Source: Trichosphaerium sp. ATCC 40318
Lineage: Eukaryota; Discosea; Flabellinia; Trichosidae
Length of the DNA: 64,000 nucleotides
Direction: 5' to 3'
NCBI GenBank assembly: GCA_038496445.1
Contig: JALMLS010000578.1
Coordinates: 248,001 to 312,000 of the forward strand
Shown: one piece after another, positions 37,453-48,012 of the stretch
How the letters are laid out: every line of letters begins with the position of its first letter
Numbering within the stretch: the first letter of the stretch is position 1
Position numbers and translations under genes: made by a program
The notes under the pieces: generated by a model
Databases searched by the model: none
What the model was told of the DNA's origin: nothing
The model's input: only the letters and a program-made list of their open reading frames with translations

Positions 37453-39915
37453 ATGGGAAACGCACATACGTTTGTGTGCAGAGATGAAACTATATATATT
37501 GGCAACGATAAGTTCAATGGAAAAGGAGAGATTACGTATGCTAATGGAGATAAATATTGTGGGCAATTTAAGGATGGAGAACGCTATGGTTTTGGAGAGC
37601 TCACTTACGCTGATGGGAAAAAATACGTGGGCTATTTTATGTACAATAAACGTGATGGTAAAGGGGAGCTAACATGGTCAAATGGTAAAAAATATATTGG
37701 CAAGTTTATAAATAACAAACGTACTGGTAAAGGAGAGATCACGTGGCCTAAAGGAGATACGTATGTTGGCGATTTTAAAGACAATAAATTTAATGGCAAG
37801 GGAGAGTTTAAATGGGCCAAGGGAGATAGATACGTCGGTGAATTTAAAGACAATAAATTCGATGGTATGGGAGAGTTTACGTATGTAGATGGTAGAAAAT
37901 ATACTGGTGAGTATAAAGATAATAAACGAAATGGAAATGGAGAGTTTATTTATTCGAATGGAAACAAGTACACAGGTGAGTTTAGAGAAGGCAAAAGAAA
38001 TGGCAAAGGAGAGCTCACGTGGAAGAATGGGAATAGGTATATTGGTGAATTTATAGATGACAAACGTACTGGTAAGGGAGAGCTTACCTTAATCGATGGA
38101 AATAAATATATCGGTCATTTTAAAGATGGTAAACTAAATGGTAAAGGAGAGTTCTTCTTTGGAAATGGAGACAAGTATTCTGGAGAATTTAAAGCCGATA
38201 AACTTAATGGTATAGGAGAGTACCAATGGGCTGATGGAAGGAATTATAGCGGTGAATTTAAACAAGGCAAGCGTACTGGTAAAGGCAAGTATACCTTGAA
38301 AAATGGAGATCAATATGTAGGTGAGTTTAAAGACAATGAGTTCAATGGCAAAGGCGAGTTTACATGTAAAGATGGAAAGAAGTTTGCTGGTGAATTTAAG
38401 GATGATAAGTTCATCAAAGGAGAGATTACGTACGGAAATGGGGATAGGTGTATTGGACAATTTAAGGACAACAAGTGTAACGGAATAGGAGAGTTTATTT
38501 TTGCAGATGGGAAAAAATATATTGGTGTATTTAAGGACAATGAATTCAACGGCACAGGAAAGATTACATGGACGAATGGAGATCGATATGTTGGTGAATT
38601 TAAAGATAATAAATTCAACGGTAAGGGAGAGTTCATTTATGAAAACAGGAGTATACATTCAGGTGAATATGAAGATGATAAACAAAATGGATATGGAGAG
38701 TTTATATATTCAAATGGAACAAGATATACTGGTCAGTTTAAAGACAACAAGTTTAATGGTTCTGGGTGTATGTGGTTAATTGATGGTACCATATTGAGCG
38801 GTACATGGGTAAACGGGGATATAGTTGGAAGTGGTACAATAAGTTTTATTGGAGCTAAGGATATTGAAGCAATATACTTGCTCCAACGAAAAAAGTTGGT
38901 TACTTTTCTCAATGAATATGAAGTAACATATAACCCCTTTACACTCTCAAGTGTCCTCAGAAAGGACTCTATCCAACCCTTGTCCTGGACATATAAGCAA
39001 GTGTTGTTTATACTATTCAAGATTGAACCAAAGCTTGTTCCTATATTAAGAAAACAACAATTGAGGTATGTTTTTTTTGCAAAAGTGTGGACTTTTATGT
39101 TTTGTATAGAGGTAAAGATTTTTTGGAGCTAGACAAAACAACACTTCTATTGCTTGATGTACCGTTGGGCCATGCAAACAAAGTTCTTGATTTTATCGAG
39201 AACTTGAAAAAAGGTACAAAGAGGAAACAAAATCAGCGACAAAACTCTCACATGAATTTAGAAACTATGAGTTCAAAGTTGAAAGCATACTCAAAAGACA
39301 ATTTGTTGACCAAAGCCTGTTTTGATCCTAATTACAAATACACGAAGTTTGGATCTGAGCCTGAACATTTAGATATTATTAAAAACACCATTGATACTAT
39401 TAAAAACTGTCATCAAGATGATCAAGTACGAAAATGAATTATAAAACTTAACAGCTGACTAAGAACCCATTTGTAGATGGATGCGTCAGATAACTCAAAT
39501 GATACCAATCTAGGCAATACAAGCGATGCATCTCACATGCCTGAAAGTGCAGATGATTTGATTTCAAAGAACTCTTGGAATGATAAATCCAATGATTCTG
39601 TTGTCACCAAAGTACTACCAGATTTACCGTTATTATGAGTATTTTAACCTACTGTATTAGCCAAGCTTGAATTATAGTTATAATAATGAATCAATCACTC
39701 CTTTAACTACAAGTGAAGAGGTAATACACAATTGGGGGTTGTTACTAATAAGCTTGGGAATTGCAAATGAGCGAGCTTCAGAGCTTGGATCATTGATGAA
39801 TGAAGCAGGTGTACAACTAGATGAAATAGATCAAAGTTTGCTAAAAGAACTTGGTCTCAATGCCATTGAACGTGTCAAAGTAATCAGAGCAAAGAAAAGA
39901 AACCAAAGTTGGTAA
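37453..39915 (+). CDS. MORN-repeat protein with two C-terminal SAM domains
   Basis: Exons 37453-39065, 39110-39425, 39477-39611 and 39661-39915. About 20 MORN repeats of 23 residues (consensus KYxGEFKDNKxNGKGEFxxxNGD) fill residues 10-480. One repeat (KFAGEFKDDKFIKGE) has lost two residues. A first SAM-like domain follows, partly in exon 2 (LVPILRKQQLRGKDFLELDK and VPLGHANKVLDFIENLKK). A Ser/Asn-rich linker (exon 3) leads to a second SAM-like domain in exon 4 (WGLLLISLGIANERASELG, LLKELGLNAIERVKVI). MORN repeats commonly bind membranes or act as protein scaffolds; SAM domains oligomerise. Likely a cytoplasmic or membrane-apposed scaffold. The start lies 80 bases after a CACGTG box. Confidence 0.85.
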
Positions 39916-40129
39916 TAATCAATAAACTACTATTTCAGCACTTGTACAAAAAAGGCATTGGGAATAAGGTAACACCAATTCTTTCAGGCTTTATTTCTTG
40001 ATGTGACAACCAAAGTAAAAACGTATCTTTTATTAACATTGAGCTTTATAAAATTAATTGCCATTCATTCTCATATCATAATTACAGTATGTACTGTAAA
40101 TCTGCACAGAAGTAATTGAATCATAATTT

Positions 40130-42132
40130 TTATGGTACAAGTGACAATCGTCGTACACAACATTGTCTATCGACAAACACTGGTGCTATTGGTGGGGAGT
40201 TGTAGGTGGAGGTGGAGGATCGAAATTAAATGCAGCTATGCCCAAACTTGTTGGAGCATTAGTGGCAAAGGTGGTTACAGCATCAGTATTTACATTAATC
40301 GATAAATGCCTCCCATCTAGACAATTAACAATTAAAGTGTTTGTCGATATTGATGTCATACCTACAACAGAAAAATTGTGAGATGCACACAAGGATATAT
40401 AAAGAACTTACCACCAATGAAACAAAAAGTAGGCTCTGTAATTCTTATTGTGTGTTGTACAGCACAAGATCCAGATAGAAAATTAGGAATAACTTCAATA
40501 GAACACCATCAACAATTGCTCCTATTATTTTTATGTAAGCGTGATAACAAAACATTTCTGGATTTTGTTTTAAACACGTGCCACGATTATTCTGTTGGAC
40601 ATCCGTTCTTTGATCGCTGCAAGCAATAGTAAACTTACAATTTTGTAAATCTACTTCATAAACAATCAATTCTGAACCCTCTGCGAATATTCTTCCACTG
40701 TCTTTATCTATCATCAATGCAATTATTCTAATACTGGTAATACATGTTTTATCCTTGACAAAAAACGTAAGTTGCAAACACAGTGTGTAAAATATAAAGT
40801 ATGGTGTAAAAGAACGTAAGTTGCTGTTGTGTATGTAAATAAAAGATATCGTACAATTTGACATGTGTAAGGATCAATTGAGAATAGCTCTTGGTTCGCG
40901 TTTACATACAATACTTTATCAAGTACAGCACTGTACTCCAAAGCGACAGGTTGAGTACCCAATTGTAGATTATCACATGCTATAAGCAGTGATTAGTGAC
41001 GATTTAGTTAAAATGTACTCGTACATGCTATGACAGTATTTGTGTCTGAAAGTAGCCTATAATCAAATCCTGGTATTCCAGCTTTTCCTGTAATTAAAGC
41101 ATCAATCACACCTCCTTGAGGTGCTATTGTAGGAGGAGGTGTAGGCATCACAGGTGCAACAGGAGGCATTGTTGTATCTACTGGAGGATCCAATGGTCCT
41201 TCAAAAAATAGAGAAGCAATTCCATCTGATTGTGGTAATGTTGTTGTTAACACAGATATTGTTGAGGTTCCAATATCCAAAGAAAAATACCCCTCAAATA
41301 AAGGGCGGCTATCAACATATCCAATAATTTGATTATCTGAGACTGCTGTAATATCTAGGAACAATTAATTAAAGGTAATTTAGAGTATCAAAAAAAAGAT
41401 GTACCTGCAGTTACGTCCCGCATATTAGCAGCATATTCCACTGTTTGAGAAGCAACACAAGACATAGGACCTGTTAAAGGAGCTATAGCCATTCTATCTA
41501 ATCCGACAGTGTATAATGTATCTCCATTATCTCAACTATAACATCTTTGTAAGCAAATACAACATGTCTTCCCGTTGCCAGATGAAAAAAAAAACGTACG
41601 CCCATATGCGGGGCCAATATTTATTACGTCAACTCTACAGAAATGACAAAACGAGCAATCAGTTGGATCAATCTGTGCAACAAACCCCAATACGGAGAGT
41701 CCATATAGTATTTGTGTGGCCTTGTCAACAGCAATTGCGTCAAATTCTTTACTCAACTCACATGTATTCTAAACACGATTACTTGAGTAATTTAACATAT
41801 AGGTACATGCCTGTACTACACATGTTCGTGGATCTGCCCGAAACAAGGTGCCATCTGTCATTACAAATAGTGTTCCTGTAGCAGGTAGATAGGACATTGA
41901 AATAATAGCTTCAGTACTGAATGGGTCACTACAGCCTAAACAAAAACGCTTAGTGTTAAACAAATAGATAGTATTCATCTTGTATGAAACTATGAAGAAC
42001 AACTGATGGTGTGGTAATTGATCTTATTTCTATACCTGATGGACCGTCAACTGCATATGCATTGTTAGCTTGTGAAAGCGTATACGATAATAAAGTAGTA
42101 AGAACAAGAAACAAGAGAGGTGTTGCGCTCAT
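40130..42132 (-). pseudogene. Family B copy B1, decayed (ended RQCCVRRLS)
   Basis: Starts with a signal peptide (MSATPLLFLVLTTLLSYTLS) and follows the exon plan of copy B3, with blocks such as MSYLPATGTLFVMTDGTLF, VDKATQILYGLS and PQGGVIDALITGK. Compared with B3 it has three frame-breaking losses: one base in the fourth exon near 41525 (GAGATAATGGAG for GAGATAATTGGAG), 19 bases near 40487, and 10 bases in the last exon near 40194. Past the last lesion the frame would give RQCCVRRLSLVP. It is probably a recent pseudogene. Confidence 0.7.
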
Positions 42133-42274
42133 TGTGTGGTTGTTTACTAAAAGTTATCATTCTTTAACTGCTACCTCTAAAAATCACGTTGAGTGTTTGT
42201 AGTACTCGAGATTTCGCTATAAACCAAACGACAGTGTCTTTATAGAACGGCTTAAAATAGAAATCACTAAAAAT

Positions 42275-42280
42275 CACGTG
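42275..42280. promoter_or_regulatory. CACGTG box upstream of B1
   Basis: AAATCACGTGAC, 143 bases before the B1 start at 42132. The flanking sequence (CACTAAAAATCACGTG) is shared with the B2 promoter. Confidence 0.55.
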
Positions 42281-42527
42281 ACATTTTCGTGTTTGAAATA
42301 CTTTCTTAGCGTTTAAAGAATAAGCATCTCGCTACTTTATTATTTATAGGAGTAAACTGGATCTCACCTGTAAGATCCCTATTCCTTTTAATGTTAAGAT
42401 GTGTTGTGTAGGGTTTTACTTCAGCGAGTGTTAATACTTTGATGTAGCGGTTAAAACATACCAACTATGCCCGCTGTAAAAGCTTGTATGTTGTAATAAA
42501 TGAATGTTTGATACAATTTTCATTGGT

Positions 42528-42720
42528 TTAAAGTCGTCGTCCACATTGTCCTGGTTTTGAGCTAATGACTCTTTGAATTGAGTTTTCCATCATAAACAAT
42601 AAAATAGAGTCCTCACTTGTATTGTCATTGTCCCTTTCAACCTCAACTGCAACCTAAACAATGATGGTGAATACAGAATAAAAACGCTCTCAATATCAAG
42701 GCTATTTGAAAACAAACATC
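42528..42720 (-). pseudogene. Family A remnant A4 (last exon, GQCGRRL)
   Basis: Nearly identical to the last exon of A3 and its upstream intron (45692-45860), then joined directly to a short piece matching A3 near 46214 (TCTCAATATCAAG). The open part ends PGQCGRRL-stop. The rest of the gene is gone. Confidence 0.65.
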
Positions 42721-42898
42721 CTTAACGCAGGCTGACTGATACAGCTTTTCAATGCGTAAGAATTAGCCAAGGAGGTATTGCTTGCTCTGTTTTAAACTTG
42801 TAGTGTACTTTTCTTGATAATGAGGAACGCTAAGAACTTCGATAACTTTATAGCAACGAAAACCCTGAGAATCGCATTACCTCAAACATATTTTAAAA

Positions 42899-43147
42899 AT
42901 GACTGCAAAAAAAAAAGAGGTTACCTATACGAATGGAAATGGATATGTTGGTGAATTTAAGGATGACAAACGTAATGGCAAAGGAGAATACACATTGGCC
43001 AATGGAAATAGATATGTTGGCGAATATTGTGTTTCGCTGTGCAATAATTATGGATGTAACACTGGGATTGGGATGCTAGTTGCTCAACAGATTAATACAT
43101 GGTATAGCGTATATATGATCTTAAATTGGAAGAAGAATGCATTTTAA
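42899..43147 (+). pseudogene. Truncated MORN-repeat fragment
   Basis: About two MORN units (GNGYVGEFKDDKRNGKGEYT, ANGNRYVGEY) and then unrelated residues to a stop at 43145-43147. It resembles the 37453 gene but is only 82 codons. The tail region (43028-43160) is shared with the sequence downstream of B3 (about 47815-47960), so it was probably carried along in the cluster's duplications. It could also be a tiny functional gene. Confidence 0.5.
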
Positions 43148-43257
43148 GTAAGCTTGGTAATGACTAATTAAACTAAATCGCTAAGTGAGAAATTGGCCTT
43201 TTTTTTTTTGGCAGCTTTTATTGGATAACGATGTAGTACTTTGATGGACTCATAATT

Positions 43258-45172
43258 TTATGGTACAGGTTGTGACAATCGTCTTACACAACGTTGTCTA
43301 ACAAGAGCAAACGCTGGTGCTACTGGAGCCATTGGTGGGGGTGGTGGAGGATTGAAATTAAATGCAGCTAAAACAAAGTTTGTTGGTGCAGTCATCGAAT
43401 AGGTGGTTACAGCATCAGTATTTACATCAATTGAGAAATACCTTCCATCATGACAGGAAACAATTAAAGTGCTTGTCGATATTGATGTCATACCTGCAAC
43501 AGAAAAATTAACATGAGGTGTCCAAAGCTAGAATAGAGTTTGACATTAGGTCGTACCCAGTATACCGCATAAACTAGGTAATGCGACTACAGTTATTGTG
43601 CGTTGAGGAACACATGAGTCAGATAGATAATTAGGGGCGACTGCAACAAAAGAGGTGCCGCCACGATATAGAGTACCATCAATGATTTCTCCTGTTAAAA
43701 CATGTGAGTAACATCAAAGGCTTTTCTGCAAAACTGCTTAAGGCGCGTGCCTTTGCCGAGATTTGTGTTACCACCACTGCAAGCAATTGTTAATTTACAA
43801 TTTGCTAAATCTACTTCATAAACTATCCCACCCTCCAGAGCGAATATTCTTCCACTGTCTTTATCTATCACCAAATCAAGCAGACCAACACTGGCGGTAC
43901 ACGTTTTGTCCTTGAAAAAGAACATAAGTTGCAAATGTAGGATGTAAAATAAAACGCACAATTTGACATGTGTAAGGATCAATTGAGAACAGCTCGTGGT
44001 TTGCATTTACATACAATACTTTATCTAGTAAAGCACTATACTCCAAAGCGACAGGTTGAGTACCAAATTCTGGATTATCACATGCTATAAGCAGTGATTA
44101 AGTGACGATTTAGTTAAAATGTATTCGTACATGCTATGACAGTATTTGTGTCTGAAAGTAGTCGATAATCAAATCCTGGTATTGCAGGTTTTCCTGTAAT
44201 TAAAGCATCAATCACACCTCCTGGAGGTGCCAAAAATAGATAAGAAATGGCACTGCTTCGTTGTAGCCGTATTAGAGACTCCGATATTGTTGAGGTTGCA
44301 ATATCCAAAGAAAAGTAGCTATCAAATAAAGGAAACCCATCATGGTATCCAATAATTTCGTTGTCAGAGACTGCTGTAATATCTAGGTAACAAATAAGTA
44401 AAACAAAAGTTTACCATTCGACGTACCAGTAAAAATGTCAATTAGATTAAGAGGATATGCCACCGTTTGAGAAGGAACACAAGCCATAGGACCTGTTAAA
44501 GGTGCTATGATCATATTTTCATCTCCGGCCAAGTACAACATATCTCCAATTATCTCAGCTATAAAAATGCACGTGATAAGCAAGCTAAGAAATAACTAGT
44601 AAAAAACGCACATCCACTGACAATAAACGAAAGATTCGTCAAGTCCACTTTACAGTAATGACAAATAGAGCAATCTTTTTTATCAACCTGTGCAATAAAT
44701 CCCAATGGATGGACAGCATATAATACTTGAGTAGCCTTATCAACAACGATTGAAACAAATATATTACTGATTTTACAAGTATTCTAGTACAATTAATAAT
44801 TGTAAGATGTCTACTAACGAGCATACCTTTACTACACATGTGACTGGATCTACTTGAAACAGGATACGATCAGCATTCAATGCAAATAGTGTTCTTGTGG
44901 CAGGAAGATAGGTCATTGAAGTCAACCTTTCAGTACGGAATGGGTCGGCACATACTAAACAATGTGGTTAGTAGTTACAAACAAACTAATGTTCTATTTT
45001 TAAGGATGAAGTTATAACAAAGGTGGCATCTCGCACTCTTTACAGTTGTCTGAAATATATCTCCTAACTTCATTTCTATGCCTGATGAACCGTCAACCAC
45101 ATAAACATTTTGTGAGAGAGTGTACGCCAAGAAAGACGTTATGACAAGGAACAAGACAGGTGTTGCGTTCAT
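43258..45172 (-). CDS. Family B secreted protein, copy B2, ending RQRCVRRLS...
   Basis: Signal peptide (MNATPVLFLVITSFLAYTLS) followed by about nine exons. Each encodes a beta-rich blade with the pattern hydrophobic-x-D-x5-hydrophobic and ending D-x-x-(T/N)C, for example ALEYSALLDKVLYVNANHEL and LVIDKDSGRIFALEGGIVY. This suggests a disulphide-stabilised propeller outside the cell. Relative to B3 it lacks the Pro-rich stretch before PPGGVIDALITGK without loss of frame. The last exon ends in a Pro-rich run (FNFNPPPPPPMAPVAPAF) then RQRCVRRLSQPVP-stop at 43258. I see no frame break. Family not recognised by name. Confidence 0.7.
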
Positions 45173-45316
45173 TGTGTGGGTGTTTACTAAAAGTGATCAT
45201 TCTCTTAACTGCAATCCTCTAAAACCCACGTTGAGTGTTGCAGTACTCGAGATTTCACTAGAACCTACAAAACACAGTATCTTAGTTGAAAGGCTAGCAT
45301 TAGAATCACTAAAAAT

Positions 45317-45322
45317 CACGTG
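45317..45322. promoter_or_regulatory. CACGTG box upstream of B2
   Basis: AAATCACGTGATT, 145 bases before the B2 start at 45172. The interval 45173-45691 holds no other gene I can see. Confidence 0.55.
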
Positions 45323-45691
45323 ATTATTTTGTGTAGCTCACCATAACTCGCCATCTAGCGGTAAAAGACTAGAAATCGGTCTTCGTTTGATTTGTTTTTA
45401 AGGTTATCAATGAGCTCAACCGGAAGATGTCTAGGCTACTGGTTATTTATTTAGTCGCAGTTGTGTCATTTAGAGTTCCGCATTACTTCCGAGCTAGTGG
45501 TAAAACCTTCCGTCCAGGAAACGATTAAATATTGCAACTTTGTAAGGAGAAAAAGGCATACAATGTCTGTAGCAAGAAGATTTACGTAGAAACACTTAAT
45601 ACTCTTTTGTTGCCTGTATAATAATGATGGTTATGTCCTCCGCAACGATCTCTAAATAAATGAAGGAATGTTTGATGCAAATTTTATTGTT

Positions 45692-47511
45692 TCAAAGTCG
45701 TCGTCCACATTGTCCTGGTTTTGAGTTAATTACCCTTTGTATTGAGTTTTCCATCATAAACAATAATATAGCATCCTCACTTGTATTGTCATTGTCCCTT
45801 TCAACCTCAACTGCAACCTAAACAATGATGGTGAATACAGAATAAAAACGCTAATCATGAACTGAGACTTACAGCTGTTGATTCAGTCATAGTCCCATAG
45901 GCGATAGCAGGTTGCTCAGGATCAAACCCTAGTTTAGGTATTAATAATTTGACTGGAACTAGCAAACAAACCTGGTATGGTAAGCGACACAACTTTAAAG
46001 GATAGAGTGGCAGATTTATAAATTGTAATGTACACTGTTCTCTTTGTTCTTGATGCATCAGGAGATAACCCTATAAAAGTACCATGTATATCCGGTATTG
46101 CATCCATACTTATAACAATATCAGAAGGATCCAAAGGTTGAACAAGTGTTTGGACACTGTCAATACTGTTCACATTAAAACTATCATCAACTTCTCGAAG
46201 AAAAAAGTCTGAGCTCTCAATATCAAGACTATTTGGAACACTTTGGTAAGACATGATACCAATATATCCTGATATTGGGTGATACTGTGCTGCTAAACCA
46301 CTGGAGCTATGTAGATTATCTTCTCTACCCTAAAGACAATTAATAAAGTGTTTGCAATTCAATGACAACAATTAAAAAAATCAGTAATGCATACAATAAC
46401 TGCTTCGTTTTCGTCTATTATCCAATGAAATATTGTTTCTCCAGAAAATATAACATCAAAACAATTACAAGCCTGCCCTGCGTATACAACATCAAAATCT
46501 CCTCCGCTCATTGCTAATAAAAACAATAAACTCCTCTCATTGAATATTGATGGAAAATACTTACGTATTGCAGCTGTAGTGATCATCTTTTGAGAGTCAA
46601 TAACTGAGAATAAGTTGTTACCGAATAAGGTATTACCATCTATCCTGTAGGTAACCAAGTATTTATCATCAACTAAATGCAAGAGTGAATAACGAACAGA
46701 AAACAGAATCTACTACTGACATACCTGGGTTGTGAGCTATCTTTGGTTTAAATCGTACTATGTCACTCTGAGCATGAACAGTTATCACTTGTTCGACAAT
46801 TATGCCCTTGATAAACATAAATTTCATGGATTTCTCATCTTCAACGTACACCGTTTACTGTATCTTCGACAAGAAATATTGCATACACTGTGTCTTGGCC
46901 TTCAAAAAATGAGGTACCAATAATAGCAATTTCATCGTTCCCAAAAGCAATGTTGGCATCGTCTGTATTAATTACTCGAAAGTAGGTTAGGTCACCTAGA
47001 GCAAGTCCTAAATATAACCTTAGGCATGCTGCCGGTTGCGTTTTGAGGTGTTGTTGTACCTTGCTTGGTGAATACAACCACAATCAAGTCCGTGGTTGTT
47101 GACATTTCGTCATCGTACTCAAAAGTAAGCACAAAATATTCCTAAAATAGGTCACGACGGAGAAGTCACGTGAATGAAAAACATAGGTTAAGTATTTGAA
47201 CTAACCACTCCGTTTATTATTCCGGACGCTAATATAGGTTTTTCGCTATCGCCTGTTACTTCATCAAGCTCAGGTATGATTTCGAGTATTCTAAAAGGTC
47301 TGAAGATATCTACAGGCTTATTAAACTTATCTGTGCGTTTTTATTTCTTCTTAGTACCTAGGCAACCACCGTTAACCTCGATTCTGACAGGTAAAGGTAG
47401 GTTACTTCTCTTTCTTACAACCTCGTGGCTACCACGTGTTTTTACCAATAGTACAAGCAAGGTGAATGTTAGGAATAAAGTAAATGTGTAAGAGCAGCTG
47501 TTGTAATTCAT
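45692..47511 (-). CDS. Family A secreted protein, copy A3, ending CGRRL
   Basis: Diverged family A gene on the opposite strand. Signal peptide region MNYNSCSYTFTLFLTFTLLV, then RIEVNGGCL at the end of exon 1 as in A1. Later blocks match A1: FGNDEIAIIGTSFFEGQDTV, IFLVEDTVNG, RFKPKIAHNP, VVYAGQACNCFDVIFSGE, DSVQTLVQPLDPSDIVI and DIHGTFIGLSPDAS. The last exon encodes MMENSIQRVINSKPGQCGRRL (its final residues), stop at 45692. The intron after NG starts GTACGT and ends CAAG|GGC, in the same position as in A1, which supports both models. Extracellular; function unknown. Confidence 0.7.
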
Positions 47512-48012
47512 TTGCGTTATTGTTTGTAGACTTTTACTGTTTTGAAGTACCCTGACTGGTGGCAAAATGTGATTGTAGTACAACACAAGAAATCGTAAGA
47601 ATCTTCGAAGAATATGTTACACTTGTGTTATCACGCAATAGTTTCTTTGAACAGTCCGTCAGAAATATTCAAAGAATTGGAACGTGGTACTTCGTGTTAT
47701 GTAAAGAAAAGACCAGACTTTCTAGAATCAAGCTACAGGGCATATAGCAATACATGGTAACATAAAAATGTTTACTTGAAATAATAGTATTTCACGAACT
47801 CATCTCTACAGGTCATAAATTGTGTTTCACTGTGTTAATTTTATGATGTCCAACAGTGAGAATGGGATTGCTACTGTTGATATTAAGATTAATATATGGC
47901 AGGTGTACGATCTTACATTGGAAGAAGAATGCATTTTTTGTAAGCTTGTGGTAATGACAAAATTAAATTTATTATCTGCACAGAAGTAATTGAATGCGTT
48001 GATTCATAATTT
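47512..48012. other. Intergenic between A3 and B3, with duplicated segment
   Basis: About 47815-47960 is a diverged copy of 43025-43160, both lying just 3' of a family B gene (shared TTGGAAGAAGAATGCATTTT). It marks the edge of a B-gene duplication unit. Confidence 0.55.

Noticed and set aside
46669-46851. Short open frames across family A and B genes on the wrong strand or through introns
   Set aside because: They are shadows of the spliced exons and disagree between copies.
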